Notes under the pieces: generated by a model
Database searches by the model: none
The model's input: only the letters and a program-made list of their open reading frames with translations
What the model was told of the DNA's origin: nothing
Position numbers and translations under genes: made by a program
Assembly (NCBI GenBank): GCA_026874595.1
Contig: CM049315.1
Location: 39,760,164-39,824,163, forward strand
DNA from: Sipunculus nudus
Taxonomy: Eukaryota; Annelida; Sipuncula; Golfingiida; Sipunculidae
Reading direction: 5' to 3'
Length of the DNA: 64,000 nt
Part shown: one piece after another, positions 46,401 to 58,344 of the stretch
How positions within the stretch are numbered: the stretch's first letter is position 1
Layout: each line of letters opens with the position of its first letter

Positions 46401-46866
46401 TGCATATTGCGATACCCGATACATATTGACGATAAGATTAATTTTTCTTTGTGGATCATTTCTGATTAATTGCTCTGTAGATAAAGTTAACCAGTAAAAA
46501 GCGGTAATATTAGTCTATCATCGCTCATAACCTAACATTCCTCATTCAGTCGATCATACGACAATACATGATCATCTTCAAGTCTTAAAAGATCAACATA
46601 ATTACTTAAAAAGCAGTTTAAGCTTTACAAATATATCAGATTATAGTCTAGTTGAGGGTTGCATGACTTGTATCTATATTTTTTTAGCAGTTTTAGGGTT
46701 TCATCGATAGTGTATACACAAGCTCAAATATCAATTTCCGAGGCGTTATTATAATAACTTTTCTTAACAGGAATAAACTACAGTTCTCCCCCTAGTTTAT
46801 TTATTTCTGATTCACAATTTGAGGATGTTAATGAACGGCTATATGTGACTTGATCCATTAATTAAG

Positions 46867-46963
46867 ATGGCATCCAAATGTTACTATATTGAGTTGTTGA
46901 ATCTTTCCGTAATTGCACTCTGCTGGATAATAACACTTGGAAAAGAGAACCCTAATTCGCAAG
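46867..46963 (+). CDS. Candidate first coding exon, signal peptide
   Basis: The frame MASKCYYIELLNLSVIALCW then IITLGKENPNSQ has the n-, h- and c-region pattern of a signal peptide. It ends at TCGCAAG|GTATGC, a good donor, in phase 1, which is common for signal-peptide exons of secreted and membrane proteins. The exon sits inside the gap of the split dispersed repeat. No partner exon was found. Without splicing the frame runs on to 47055. Confidence 0.28.
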
Positions 46964-47119
46964 GTATGCATAGATGCGCATTTTCACCCGTTGTTAACAT
47001 CAACATGTTACAAACACAAAAATTATGCACAGTTTTAAATATAAACCAAGAGTAAGCCAGAAATCACATAAATTCTGCACAAAAGTTAGGGTTATAGCTG
47101 GCTTTAAATACATGGTTCT

Positions 47120-49490
47120 TGGCTCTATTTGTGTCACCTCAACCGTTGCGTTTCGCTTTCGCTATCAACTGGAGACAAAATCATCAATTATTGAGCAGCA
47201 AGTCTCAGCCTAGTCCTGTAAAGATTGGTGGTTTCCCTGACACGTTAGGACCAAATGAACACAGAGAGGCCCTTGTCCCCAACTGACGGAACGTAAAACG
47301 ACGTGAACAGCTCCTTTCCATGCAGTTTGGTTGGTGCAGACTCCACTTCCAGGAAGGCGACCTTTTAATTCTTAATAACTGATTCAGCTGTTTTGGCGGT
47401 GCAATAAAAGAAATGCACATCGGTCTTAAAAGGAAGAAGATATCAAAGCATTGCGCTAGAAAAAACTTTCCAAACGGCAAATAATTACAAGCGTTAAACA
47501 TTTAGAGCTATCGCGTAAATCGAACACCCTTCCCATTATAAAGCTTAAATCATTTTGAATTTGGAAAATTAAGCCTGACATCTTAATCTGAACTACTATT
47601 ATTATAAACACTGGAACTGTTTTAGGCGAGTCGAATTACACAGAGACTGGTTATAGCATCTAAATAAACACACCCGTCAATGAAAACAGAAAATTTGACA
47701 GCGTTTTATCCGCATTGAGCTTATGGTCATTTCATTGAATAATTTGAATCCCAAATGTGTCAGTGTCTTTTTCTCCAGCACGTTTTACCTGGCCTTTTTG
47801 TACACCTTTCACGTATTTCCGATATTAACATCAGAAGAATGGGTTATATATACATCTTCGATTTGCCATCTTAGGTCAAGTTTGTAAATTTGTGGACCAT
47901 AACGGTGTATGGTGTTTTTTACGTCCATTTTGCCGGGAGGAACAAGCAGTCAGAGCAAAACGGAAACTGTGTCCTTCTTAATATCCATACATAAAGGGAA
48001 CAGAATAGAGTCGATAGAAAGACTGAGTATAATTTCGAGGAAATGAGTTGCAGTGCTATAAACTCACTTCTTCCGGTAAAAACGTCTGTGTTTCCTCGTT
48101 CAAAATATTAAAAATATATATCTTATTAGCTATAAGTTCGTTTAAAAGCAATATCTATGTTAATTTACTATATAATATATTACTATTTTGTAATATAAAT
48201 ATTCTTTAATATATAAACAATGTTCGAAAAATTAGGGGTATATAGATAATAAGCACCATCAATAGGAATGGTAATATTCGTCGAACGAAGTCTGACAAAA
48301 AAAAAATGATTGCTGAGAATTAGCCGTAAGATTCAGTGCATATTCCAAAAAGCTTTTTAGCCAAAGCGACAAGTGCTGAGTCATCACTTTCCTGAAGGCA
48401 TTAACAAACACAGCAAGCTCCAGTAAATTCACGTAGCAAAAACCACGATTTGGCAAAAGGTCCGAGACGGACTGGTATCACGTTATGCATATAGATGTTT
48501 CTCTTCAAGGCTAGGACTAGCTGGCGCGGCCCCCTGTGTTCGGCTTGTTGTGAATAACGATAGTAATTTCACTACTGTTTGAGGATAATAAGGATTATTC
48601 AATGGGAAAATCGGACAAATGCTGAATGTTAATTTCAGATGTCCTCTTTTCAGACTGTACACTCATCACCACGTATTTACCGTTAGTAAACGCACTTGCG
48701 TTTCGTTTGAAACAAGGCCAACGAACAGCCTTTGTAAACTGACTTAAAGTGCAAATAGTTCAGGAGCCAAAGAAAAGTAAACGTTAAACGGTGATATCAC
48801 CACGTTATCAAAAGGTCCATCCTGGAAAGCCTGATTTCATAAGGGAGATCCTGGAGTTGCAAAAGTCGAGTTGATTTAGTGGACAATCTGAGATTTTCTC
48901 TTGTAATATCAGTGACACTAGTTTTGCTTAAACTTATTAACTTTAAATTGATTTTGCTGGAACTTGATATGACAGGTTGCAATAAGTTCACTGAAAACAA
49001 AAACTCATCAACCTGATGTATTTAAATTACCCAGACTCATGATGCTCTCCGTGAGTAGTTAAACAGGGAAATCTACTCAACATGAGTAGTTTTGTACTTT
49101 TCAGGTCATCAATGTTTGCAGTTTACAACAAATAAGCTTATCTGGTTGATGAGTTTATGAGTAGTTTAAAAGGAATTTACTCAGACTGAGCACTTTCAAG
49201 AAGCTATTCATGGAGCTCCTCATACTGAGCAGTTTAATTTTATTATAATGGGTTGTACTGTGTATTGGACAGTTGTTTTTCATAGGGAAAGGTTATGTAT
49301 TTTACCCAAGGCTTTTTATCTGTTGGATTTCAGGTTTTTCTATATGCAGGGTTGCACCAAAATAACTACGAAACCAATGTCACAGAAACAGGATTATATC
49401 CCCCAGTCAGATTTTATAATACTCTAAGGGGGACGCTGTCTGTAAAATGAATAGTAATCATAAAAATAACAACAATAATAAGATCTTAGG
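47120..49490. other. No supported gene
   Basis: A 98-codon minus-strand frame at 47205-47501 lies in GC-richer sequence but has no splice support and no motif I recognise. Around 49020-49220 GAGTAGTTT and ACTCAGACTGAG motifs recur loosely. Confidence 0.3.
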
Positions 49491-49494
49491 GAAC

Positions 49495-49500
49495 TTTATT
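49495..49500 (-). terminator. Possible poly(A) signal AATAAA
   Basis: On the minus strand AATAAA lies about 70 bases after the stop of the candidate last exon at 49571-49694, the expected place and strand. Confidence 0.35.
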
Positions 49501-49570
49501 TTAAATAATATTTCAATATATCTACATCCTTGCCGATCAGATCATGCATAATCAAATATAACAGTTAAAA

Positions 49571-49694
49571 TCAGAATCTATTATTCAGAAAGTTGACTCG
49601 CATGGATCGCTGCCGACGCTTCTGTTCAGCACAAGCCTTGCATGTTGTTGATGAATTTGAAGTATCTGGTAGGTCAACATGAACCGACGCAAAT
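49571..49694 (-). CDS. Candidate last coding exon, unknown protein
   Basis: The minus-strand acceptor is strong (AAAACTGAGTTTCTTTACAG). It is followed by one base that completes a split codon and 40 open codons to TGA at 49571-49573. The peptide contains FASVHVDLPDTSNSSTTC and AEQKRRQRSMRVNF, a serine/threonine part followed by a basic cluster. The poly(A) hexamer at 49495-49500 completes a plausible 3' gene end. No upstream exon could be identified. Family unknown. Confidence 0.38.
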
Positions 49695-49796
49695 CTGTAA
49701 AGAAACTCAGTTTTAAAAGTTAATAATGAGAAAATATTGACGATATACTTACACCCTGTACAAGTATATAGGCACATAGTACAAATACACAGACAC

Positions 49797-49807
49797 ATAT
49801 ATATATA

Positions 49808-49847
<40 letters not shown>
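49797..49847. repeat. (TA)n microsatellite
   Basis: About 50 bases of TA with one TTTA break. Confidence 0.9.
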
Positions 49848-49848
<1 letters not shown>

Positions 49849-50365
49849 ATCTCATACTCCCACACATACACACAGACTAACTGTTTACATCAGCTCCTTG
49901 TTTCAGAGGTTATAAGTATATGACCTTGATACCACAGGGTGCAGTTGATACTTATTTATATATGCTTTGTTCAAATACCACATATCACAGTAAATGAAAG
50001 CGTCTTCTAATGTGTAATTTTCTGTACACATTAATGTTAATACGTGATCAATGCGTAACGTCAGTTAATGGTACATGTCTCTTCGGATGCACAGCTATAT
50101 ACCAGACGTATAGAGCCCCCTCAAGCAGATTTTGATTTTGGCGCAAACATTCAAGTTACAGACTGGAAACTGTGGCACTCTAAAAGTTGGCCATGATGAG
50201 TCTAGGAGTATAGTTCCTGATAAAATCATCATATTGAATCTAAGCCTCTCAGACCAGAAGTTTATGTGTAAAGAAAGTGTGAGTAGGTAAAACAACTCAG
50301 GATGATGACTTTAAACTTCTCATATGTTTTTAGTGTTGTGGTGATGTTCTTTTTTTTTTGACAGA

Positions 50366-50540
50366 GGGCTTCTCAGAGAGATTATTTTAATCCTTTTACT
50401 TTCTTTTGCCCGTGTTCGTGCTATATCTCATAAATGTCAGGCATTAATAAAAAGACTTTTCAAGGTCACATACTCATTAGCTGGTTCTCTATTATCGCTC
50501 AGTTTGCGGGGAGGCTTTAAGTTCGCTCGGCGAATGTAAC
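50366..50540 (+). other. Possible plus-strand last exon
   Basis: A very T-rich acceptor (GATGTTCTTTTTTTTTTGACAG) lies just before this stretch. One frame stays open for 57 codons (GLLREIILILLLSFARVRA at its start, GGFKFARRM at its end) and another for 22. The open frame is encouraging, but no poly(A) signal or upstream exon supports it. Confidence 0.2.
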
Positions 50541-52340
50541 CATCCAGTTAATATTTGGGATTAATGATACCACAAACACAACGTGCTTCTGATTAATGTT
50601 GAGGATCATGGTGTATTTCTGAACAGGCTGATGAGCACGACTGCCAGTTGTTTACTGGGTCACATAATACATTTATCAATCCTGGCAATGGATGTTTCAG
50701 GATTACATTTCATCTCAGATGAAGTAAAATCTCTTTATGTCGAGATCATTATAACCCTGTTTTTAATTAAATGTATACAAATGCATATGATGTAATCATT
50801 TTTTTTCTCCCCTGTGAACAAAGTAGTAATCATTTTTACTGTTACGATAACGATACACTTTTTTTAGAATTAATACTTGTTTTCCGTCAGACGGGTTGTT
50901 GATATCTGAAGATGCAAACATGCAAATGCTTTTCTACCAAATGCTTGGCTGGATTGACTCATCGATATATCTATACCCATGGTAACTGCGTCTTTGTTAC
51001 GAATATATAAACGAATATATAATGGGCGCGTTGCGATATTATGTGCGGAATTAAAAATCACAGGCTTACTTGAGCCCAGGTTGAAATGGCATCATACCTT
51101 TAAAATGAAGGATTTTAAAGGATTTTAAAATATGAGTCCGTCAACGAAATGGCAAATGCCAACAGTATCAATATTCTTATACCCTTATACCTTGATGCCC
51201 TGAAATAAAAGAAAAAGAAAATGGCGGAATTCACAATGTTACCGGTATATCGCATATTCTATAAAAAGCAAACCGGAAGTCATCATACTGCCTGTCCCTT
51301 TAAAAAAAAAAAATTATAAATGATCATCATAAGAAAGGCACCTGTCAAAACACAGGGGACTTAGAGTTAAGGGAATATAGTTGCCGACATCATCATGCCT
51401 GATTGTATGCCCGATTCTTTCAGTCACCATTCATCAGTCACTCAAATGTAGGCCGAAAGTTACGACCGAAGCTCTGTACACAGGAGAGTCCATAAAGGGT
51501 AGATGGGGTTATATCCCCCTCTCTCACACACACACACACACGTTGATAAGGGAGAGGCAAATGTAATTATCCACCTGCTATAGAGGGAGCAAAATATATA
51601 TACCGAAAATGCAATATCACAATAATTAAAATGAGACTTTACAAGTATTTCAATATTCGTATAGGCTACCAAAAAGTTGCTCCCAGCTATCCCTGTGAGT
51701 AACCCCCCCCCATTTGAAAATAAATTCGGCTATCCCTGTGAGTAACCCCCCCCCCCCCCCCCCCCCATTTGAAAATAAATTCGGCGCCACTGTCCATACA
51801 GGTTCTGACAGATAATCTAGGCAAATCTCTTTGTCTATACGTGACGTGTCCTATCCATTTACCCTCGTTTCGATCACATGGTGAATGGATAAAAAACGCA
51901 TAGTCATATTCAATCATGGGTATTAGACTGGTTGAAACGTCTAGTTCTATATCAATCAGAAAAGATTAAAACTTGTATCTTCATAACAAAAGCCTTTTCA
52001 GCTGCCCGCCAATTTTGAGATACACAACATAACCCTCTATTTAACCAATATTTCCCAATGAACTTAGCAATAAAAAGTTAAAAGTCTAAACATACAGACT
52101 TTAATTGTAGCCAACGGTTATTCGGCGTCTGTATAACTTTGGTTAGATCCGTCGACGAACCGATCAAGAAAACGTCAAAGTATGACACTGCACCGTTTAA
52201 ACGTATATAACTGCAAGTGATTTATACAAGAGGGATGGAGATACTGCATGTGTCTGGTTGTTAAAAGGAAGGCGCCGTTATGTTGACTTAGAATGTAATT
52301 GGGAAAAGGCAAATAAAGCCTTGGTGTGCTGTCGTAAATA
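50540..52340. other. No supported gene
   Basis: Includes a two-copy ~45-55-bp duplication with C-runs at 51687-51784 (CTATCCCTGTGAGTAA, C-run, ATTTGAAAATAAATTCGGC) and a short (CA)n at about 51526-51541. Otherwise nothing I can support. Confidence 0.4.
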
Positions 52341-52346
52341 CACACC

Positions 52347-52506
52347 ATGCGGGACGCACTCTCAAAATATACGGGCAATAATACCTGTAAAGTCAAACGT
52401 AAACGTGTCAACAAAACAGCGTTTGGCAGCACCGGCAGTGTCGAAAAACATGTTGAAAATCTGGATGAGGAAGTAATTATTTTCGTCAATTTGACAACGC
52501 TTATAG
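52347..52506 (+). CDS. Candidate 5' exon, unknown protein
   Basis: An ATG-initiated frame of 53 codons plus one base ends at CTTATAG|GTAAGT, a near-perfect donor. The peptide starts MRDALSKYTGNNTCKVKRKR and continues to VEKHVENLDEEVIIFV. The GTAAGTACTTAC that follows is a palindrome, so the minus strand also shows a GTAAGT. No acceptor precedes the ATG, so it would have to be a first coding exon. The minus strand is also open for 120 codons here, which weakens the call. Confidence 0.22.
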
Positions 52507-53094
52507 GTAAGTACTTACGACAGATCAAATCAGTCATATGTAGGGCTGTTTGTATTTAACAATGTGCACAATGTGCAATATATTCCGTCATTACTCAGCT
52601 TAGCTCCCTGTGTTGGATTAATTCTGATTGCTTTAATCTCTCACGCCATTTGATTGACAGCTCTTTCGTGAGAAGTACAGGGAATGCGAGTGGTAACCAC
52701 AGAATAGCGTTTACCCTTCGGTTACATTCACATGTTTTCTCTTGAGTTAAATTCTCAAAAAATGGTCTAACGTTAAGAATACCGGTGGTCTGCAGTGCCG
52801 ACGTTGTTAAAGTATGGACGTGCCACTGCGATGCTATCAAAATAGCTTCTATCAGTCTAGTTAAAAATTCTATTGAGAAGCGTTTTCTTCTTCTAGATTT
52901 ATAAGAAGAGAACATAAGTGATAAAAATGAATTTACTCGACTTCTTTGAAATAATGATACCTCTGTTCACTAAGCGTACAGTACAAGTAATATTAACTAG
53001 AATACGGGTATTCGACAAGCGAGTACATGTATCCGCCGAATTAGAGGGGCATGGATAAAGGGTGGTATGGAATGACATCTGACGTAACAGGCCT

Positions 53095-54365
53095 CCAGCT
53101 TTGAGATATCAGACATGCAAAAGTATCCAAAGTATCGTCCAAGGACGGACAAAATTTAATATATTAAAATACATAATATGGTAGGTGGTGCAAAAAGGCA
53201 TGGGTAAAAGATAAAGTTATCAACAATATTTGGATTGGCTTGCACATCAAACTGCTTCTGAGATATGTGTTATTTTCACCAAATATAGACACACAGACAG
53301 ACAGCATGCCCAAAACAATTGTATGTGGCGCCACCTATCTTGAGTAAGAGAAAACGCCATCCTAAATATTTTGTCATGCAAAAATTCAGGCTGATCTATC
53401 AAACCACACCTGAGATAAATACTTTGATATATTATAAAGATATGTGATTGAAGATGGCCACACAAGTTCTGTGTACGAGAAATCTGCTCAAGATGGATGA
53501 ACGTGCTAAATTTCAGGCCAATACTCTAAAAAATTCATGAGACAAGGACTTGTTTTGTGTATAAGAAAGCTATCAAAGATAGATGATCATTTTCAGGCCG
53601 ATTATCAACTCCTGAGATATGTATGAATTTCAACAAAAACAAATCTACGGATGGAAGACAGATGAAATTATTTGCAGGTGGCGCCACCAGATATAGCAAT
53701 CCAATGTCTATGGAGGTGCAAACGTTCATGGATTCATCAAAGCACTTTTGAGATTGGCATCAAGTTATTCTATGTAAACATGACAGTAGGTGGCTCAACT
53801 AGGTTTTAATCTACTACAAAGCTACCCAAGATTTGGAAACAGGCAAAGTTTACGCTGATATACTCATTTATTCCTGAAATATGTGTAATTCTCACCCAAA
53901 ACAGATTTAAGGATGGACACTTTTAAAAAAAAACACCAGGTGGCACCATCACTCTTGTTTACGAGAGTAAGTTAATAAAAGACCAATGGACATGCATTAT
54001 GTCCAGTACTCCTGAGATAAATGCATGGATATATTCTACGAATAGGTGACTGTAGGTGGCACCACCTGTCATATGTACGAGACACATACGTATCCATGAT
54101 AGACATGTCAAATTACATTAAACCACTCCGTGTGATTTTCGCTAAAAACAAGCAGGCCGATAGACGCCACACTAAAAAAAAATTGCAAATGGCGCCACTA
54201 GTCTTTAGTACAGGACAAAGGTATCCAAATCAATAGACATGCACCATTTCAGCCCAATACATAGAACCACTCCTGGGATATGTGTTGTTCACACTAAAAC
54301 AAAGACCCACAGACACTGCGCACCAAAGATTAAAGGTGGCCTCGCCAGTCATTATAAGGCACCTG
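53095..54365 (+). repeat. GGTGGCGCCACC satellite array
   Basis: About nine degenerate units of 110-160 bases, each with a variant of the palindrome GGTGGCGCCACC followed by 'AGTCTTG..TACGAGA', 'AGCTATCCAAGATGG', 'ACATGCAAAATTCAGGC', 'CACTCCTGAGATATGTG' and 'ACCAAAACAGAT'. Palindrome variants sit near 53326, 53683, 53791, 53939, 54057, 54191 and 54336. Non-coding. Confidence 0.85.
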
Positions 54366-55155
54366 TTCCCAAGTGACACTATAATTATGCCGAGGTTTGA
54401 AAGATCCGTCTTGAGGTCTCATTTGGTGTTTGGAAACGGCGGCCGCTGAACCTACGTGAAAACATAGTATCCGCAAGTCTCAGCATATACAATAATATCT
54501 GGCCAGTTCATGTAACATTTCCTACTAGAAAGAAATTGTCCCCATATTGAACCAGTCTGTGACACAAAGAAGAAAGCGTGCGGGTTCACAATAAGTTATA
54601 GTGCAGCCAAAGCAAAACATTTCCAAGATGAATTCGATAATTATTTGATTTCCAATCTCCCAATGTTTATGCTTTTATTATTCCCATTTGTGTCTGGGTT
54701 CCTACATAAACCCATTGCTCAGGGTATTATACATCCACCAAGCGTCCCCACAGACTGGAAAACGTGATCTAATGCCCGGGGCAGCTGCTTCAATTTGAAA
54801 CCTGTCCCGTAGGTAGACTAGTCTGATGCCGCAGTCAACCAGGTTCATTCCGGAGTATGGGCTTATATACACAATATTTGTTTAAATATTACCCTGTGTA
54901 AGCATGGGGATCTATGATGTATCGTGGGTATAAGGCAAGACGATTTGTTTATATGTCACACACTATAAAGAAGCTGCACCGGTATATCCGGATGTAGATA
55001 TATTACGCTGAGTCGGATATAAAACGTTCATAGGTTGTTTTTTTACAGGTACCGTCACTGTTGAAAACATATACGACTATGAAAATAGTTTTCTTGCTTA
55101 TATTGGAGGCTGTCTGAATGTAGCTTGACAATTGATAAGCACAAATACATAATGT
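54366..55155. other. No recognised feature
   Basis: Mixed-composition sequence with no supportable frame, repeat or RNA gene. Confidence 0.35.
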
Positions 55156-55159
55156 ATCA

Positions 55160-55340
55160 ACATGCATGCATCCATCCATCCATCCATCTATCCGTCATCC
55201 CAATTATTCACCCATGCATGCATTCATCCATTCTTGCTTCCTTCCTTTCATTTATTCATTCATTCGTTCATTTATCCATTCGTTCATTCATCCATCTATC
55301 CATCTATCCACCTATTCCTTTCATCAATCCATCCATCGCC
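55160..55340 (+). repeat. (ATCC)n / (ATTC)n degenerate microsatellite
   Basis: Runs of CATCCATCCATC and CATTCATTCGTTCATT. All three plus-strand frames stay open because the tetramer lacks stops; these are artefacts. Confidence 0.9.
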
Positions 55341-56018
55341 TAACGTAAATCTGTACATGCATTGTTAACCTTCCATCGATAATCCGCGTAGAGTAAAAAG
55401 GCCATCATTTTATTTACGTGGTTTGATAAATAGTACACTGTTCATGGTTAGATAAACTTGTCTTTTCATTATTGATGAAACTGGCTTTACTTTTACGAAT
55501 TCTGTCCTTTTATAAGAAGTACTTTGAAAGATAGCAAGCAAGTGTACATGCAAGCAATTTCTATTTTTTTTTCCTACAAAACTTTCTAATATATCCAGGG
55601 CATCAGGTTTCTATTTAGATGGACGTACTAATAGTTTACAGCTACTCTTCCATTGAATTCATAATTTAAAAGTTGAGAGTACCTAGACCTTTAAAACTGA
55701 TGCTATATGAGGTATGTTCCTAATGTTGAAGGAAACATTTTCCAGCTTGGTAAGTGTTAATTGAGCTTAGCTTAAAGCTGAAGGCCCATTGTTTCATTTT
55801 CATAGATCAAACGATGCATTCTCAATATATATCATTACTACAGAAGTTAATACTTTATTTTCGTTTCATGTTGAATCATGCGACTATATCATATAGTATG
55901 ACTACCAACCCACATCAGAGAGGCCCGTTCGATTGAAAATTTATCTTAAGGCATTTGTTTTTTATTATTTTACAGGGAGTCTTGTTTGTAGGGTTTGTTT
56001 TCAGCATTTAATAGCTGT

Positions 56019-56020
<2 letters not shown>

Positions 56021-56079
<59 letters not shown>

Positions 56080-56082
56080 ATA
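56021..56082 (+). repeat. (TA)n(TG)n compound microsatellite
   Basis: About 45 bases of TA followed by a TG run. Confidence 0.92.
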
Positions 56083-56950
56083 ACACAATGCATACATTCC
56101 AATAAGCAAGGCTCCCGATAAATATAGCCTCCAGAGCGGACGCGAGAGCCTTGCTTAAAGAGACATATTCACATACCAAGTACGTTAAATAAACATGGAA
56201 TATAAACGTGATAGTATATGCAAATGCTTGGTTATAAACCTTTTTGCTTATTTTTGTACACAATTGAAAATATGCTTGAGCCGAACGCTATCAATGTCTG
56301 TGAAACCGTGGCCGCCGCAGACTTGGCAGTATGAAGATGATTAAACCAGGTTTAACAAGATGTAATGTGTTGTGCCACTCATAATTTGTCATGTGTCACC
56401 TGCAAGGAAATACCTATAATAATAGCCCAGGTTCACTGGTTCTGTCATTAAAGATCAATTCCTACTTGACCTATAAGCCGTGTAAGCTTCCAGTTAGGGG
56501 ACCTTTCAGAATTATATAAGTGTCTTTCTCAACAATACTGGCTCAAAACTGCGCAGAATCATTTTTTCATGAGTCCGGTTCTGCTGGTAATGGATAGTGT
56601 TAGAAGATATCCTTTCAGAACAATGTGCCGGGGCTTCTAAATACCCAAAGACAGGTATGAATGTAGTAAAAGAAAATAGGTAGTACATTGAAGCATGTTG
56701 GACTTGTTTTTATGCAAATTATATAATCATGAACTTTTTTAGATGAAGCCTGGGTCTCACTTGCTACGTCTTTGCATAGGGCTTTGTATAGAAACATCCT
56801 CTGGCGGGAGGGTGTATACGGTCGTCATACGTTTTATTTGCCATTGGTATTGTTGTGCTGTTTTGGATGGTAACAGACACATAATTAAAGCTCAGACCAG
56901 TTAAAGCCTGCACAAATTTGAGGACATGGACATTGTCCAAAAACGGTTAT

Positions 56951-57190
56951 CAGGGGCGGATCCAGGATTTAGGAAAGATGGGTGGGGTGGCATCTAACTC
57001 AGGAGGACTAATGGCAAAGCATAAAAAAAGGTCGCCAGTTCTGGAAAAGGGGAGTTTGGCGGTCCAGGCCGCAAACATTGGTTTGAAACCCCTTATAAAA
57101 GGGTTGCTGCGGCTAAGAAAGTTGGTCCACTGTCCCCCCCCCCCCCCCCCCCTCCTTCCACGGAATTCGTTTCTGGTTTTCAGTTATACA
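56951..57190 (+). mobile_element. hAT-like element end
   Basis: CAGGGGCGGATCCAGGATTT at 56951 fits the CAGGGGCGGATCCAGG terminal motif common in animal hAT-type non-autonomous elements. The interior has GGTGGGGTGG-type sequence and a C-run (about 57134-57152), also usual in such elements. No inverted partner end is seen within a few hundred bases to the right, so it appears truncated. Confidence 0.5.
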
Positions 57191-57599
57191 AATTACTGAC
57201 ACACGTCCCCTAACGAACAAACTCCGCAGAATCTCCCCTGGACGTTGTCTTCAGGGCTCTTTTGATCGAACCCTGACAGGTTTATTTTTCCAAGTTTGTC
57301 GAAACCGCTTATAGGGGCTTCCATTGTGCATACACACACATGTCGCATATTAAAGATATGGGATACCACTACCAATACAAGCTCCATATTTCCTCGCTTA
57401 CGGTTCCAACTGGTTTAAGGTGGCATTTGACGCAAATGTGTGGGAGTAATTTAATACAATGACGTATTCCCTAATGACAAAGAGGCACCAGCATATGTCT
57501 GTGTGGCTGACGATTTTATAGTATGGCAGCGATGCGGTGAAGGTCAACAGATCATACGGGAAATCATGTGATATTATGAGGGATAGCGATAAAAACATC

Positions 57600-57720
57600 A
57601 TCATTTCAAAAACATTTCATCAGTAGGTGGCGCCATCATTAGCTCTGTACCATTCACATATTTTTTAGATATTTTAATGGTCATTACGATATTTACGCAA
57701 TTACATTAAAGAGTAAAAAT
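57600..57720 (+). repeat. GGTGGCGCCATC satellite fragment
   Basis: AGTAGGTGGCGCCATCATTA followed by GCTCTGTACCATTCAC resembles a single unit of the 53-kb array. Confidence 0.5.
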
Positions 57721-58079
57721 TAAATTTCCATGAAGGCAGATTTTAGAAAAAAATTATTCCTGTAAAATCTTGTGCTGACAATGGCAACTGTTTCTGAGAT
57801 ATTTTGGTAAAAGACATAATTTGTAGTTTCCTGAAAGCAACATTTTGAAAATAATTTGACCTCATACTTAATATTATTTTCCTCCCTCAAAGGAATTGTT
57901 TTCAACGATATCTTATTTAAGTTAAAAATGTTATTCAAACGTACGCTTCCGGGGCAGCGGAAATCTTGAGCTTCTAAAGAAGCTACTGATTTTCCCGCTG
58001 AATGCTTTGACCGTTTATGATGCACTTGAACACCAGGTGGTGGGCCTGTCTGCTGAAAAAATGCTGATGTGACTAGGAG

Positions 58080-58340
58080 CCAAACAAATGCCAGTCAGCA
58101 AACACTTGACAGGCATCAGATCTTCGCACAGAAACCACGTGTCGGCCATTCTCTCTGAGCCTGTGGCCTGTTCAAACGGTTGCCGAGGCAATGGGCTGTC
58201 ACTCAAAATGAAATGAAAAACATTAGTTCCGTGTATTCCTCGCTTGGCTAGCATTTTGTCTACAAGAACAGAGTTTCGTCTGATTGGACCATAATTCATT
58301 GCTCCCCTCTGGTGTAGAGATTCAGGATACGAGGTCAAAA
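58080..58340. promoter_or_regulatory. GC-richer stretch with X-box-like palindrome
   Basis: GTTGCCGAGGCAAT (58179-58192) closely fits the RFX-factor X-box (GTTGCC, two bases, GGCAAC). An ATTGG (inverted CCAAT) lies at 58283-58287. Both minus-strand frames over 57720-58338 stay open for about 100 codons and overlap by a few bases, but no motif or splice site supports a gene. A promoter role is inference from two short motifs. Confidence 0.2.
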
Positions 58341-58344
58341 CAAA

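Noticed and set aside
57720-58338. Two adjacent minus-strand frames of 101 and 107 codons overlapping by a few bases
   Set aside because: Tempting as one gene with a frameshift, but I found no domain, no splice site and no codon evidence that links them.
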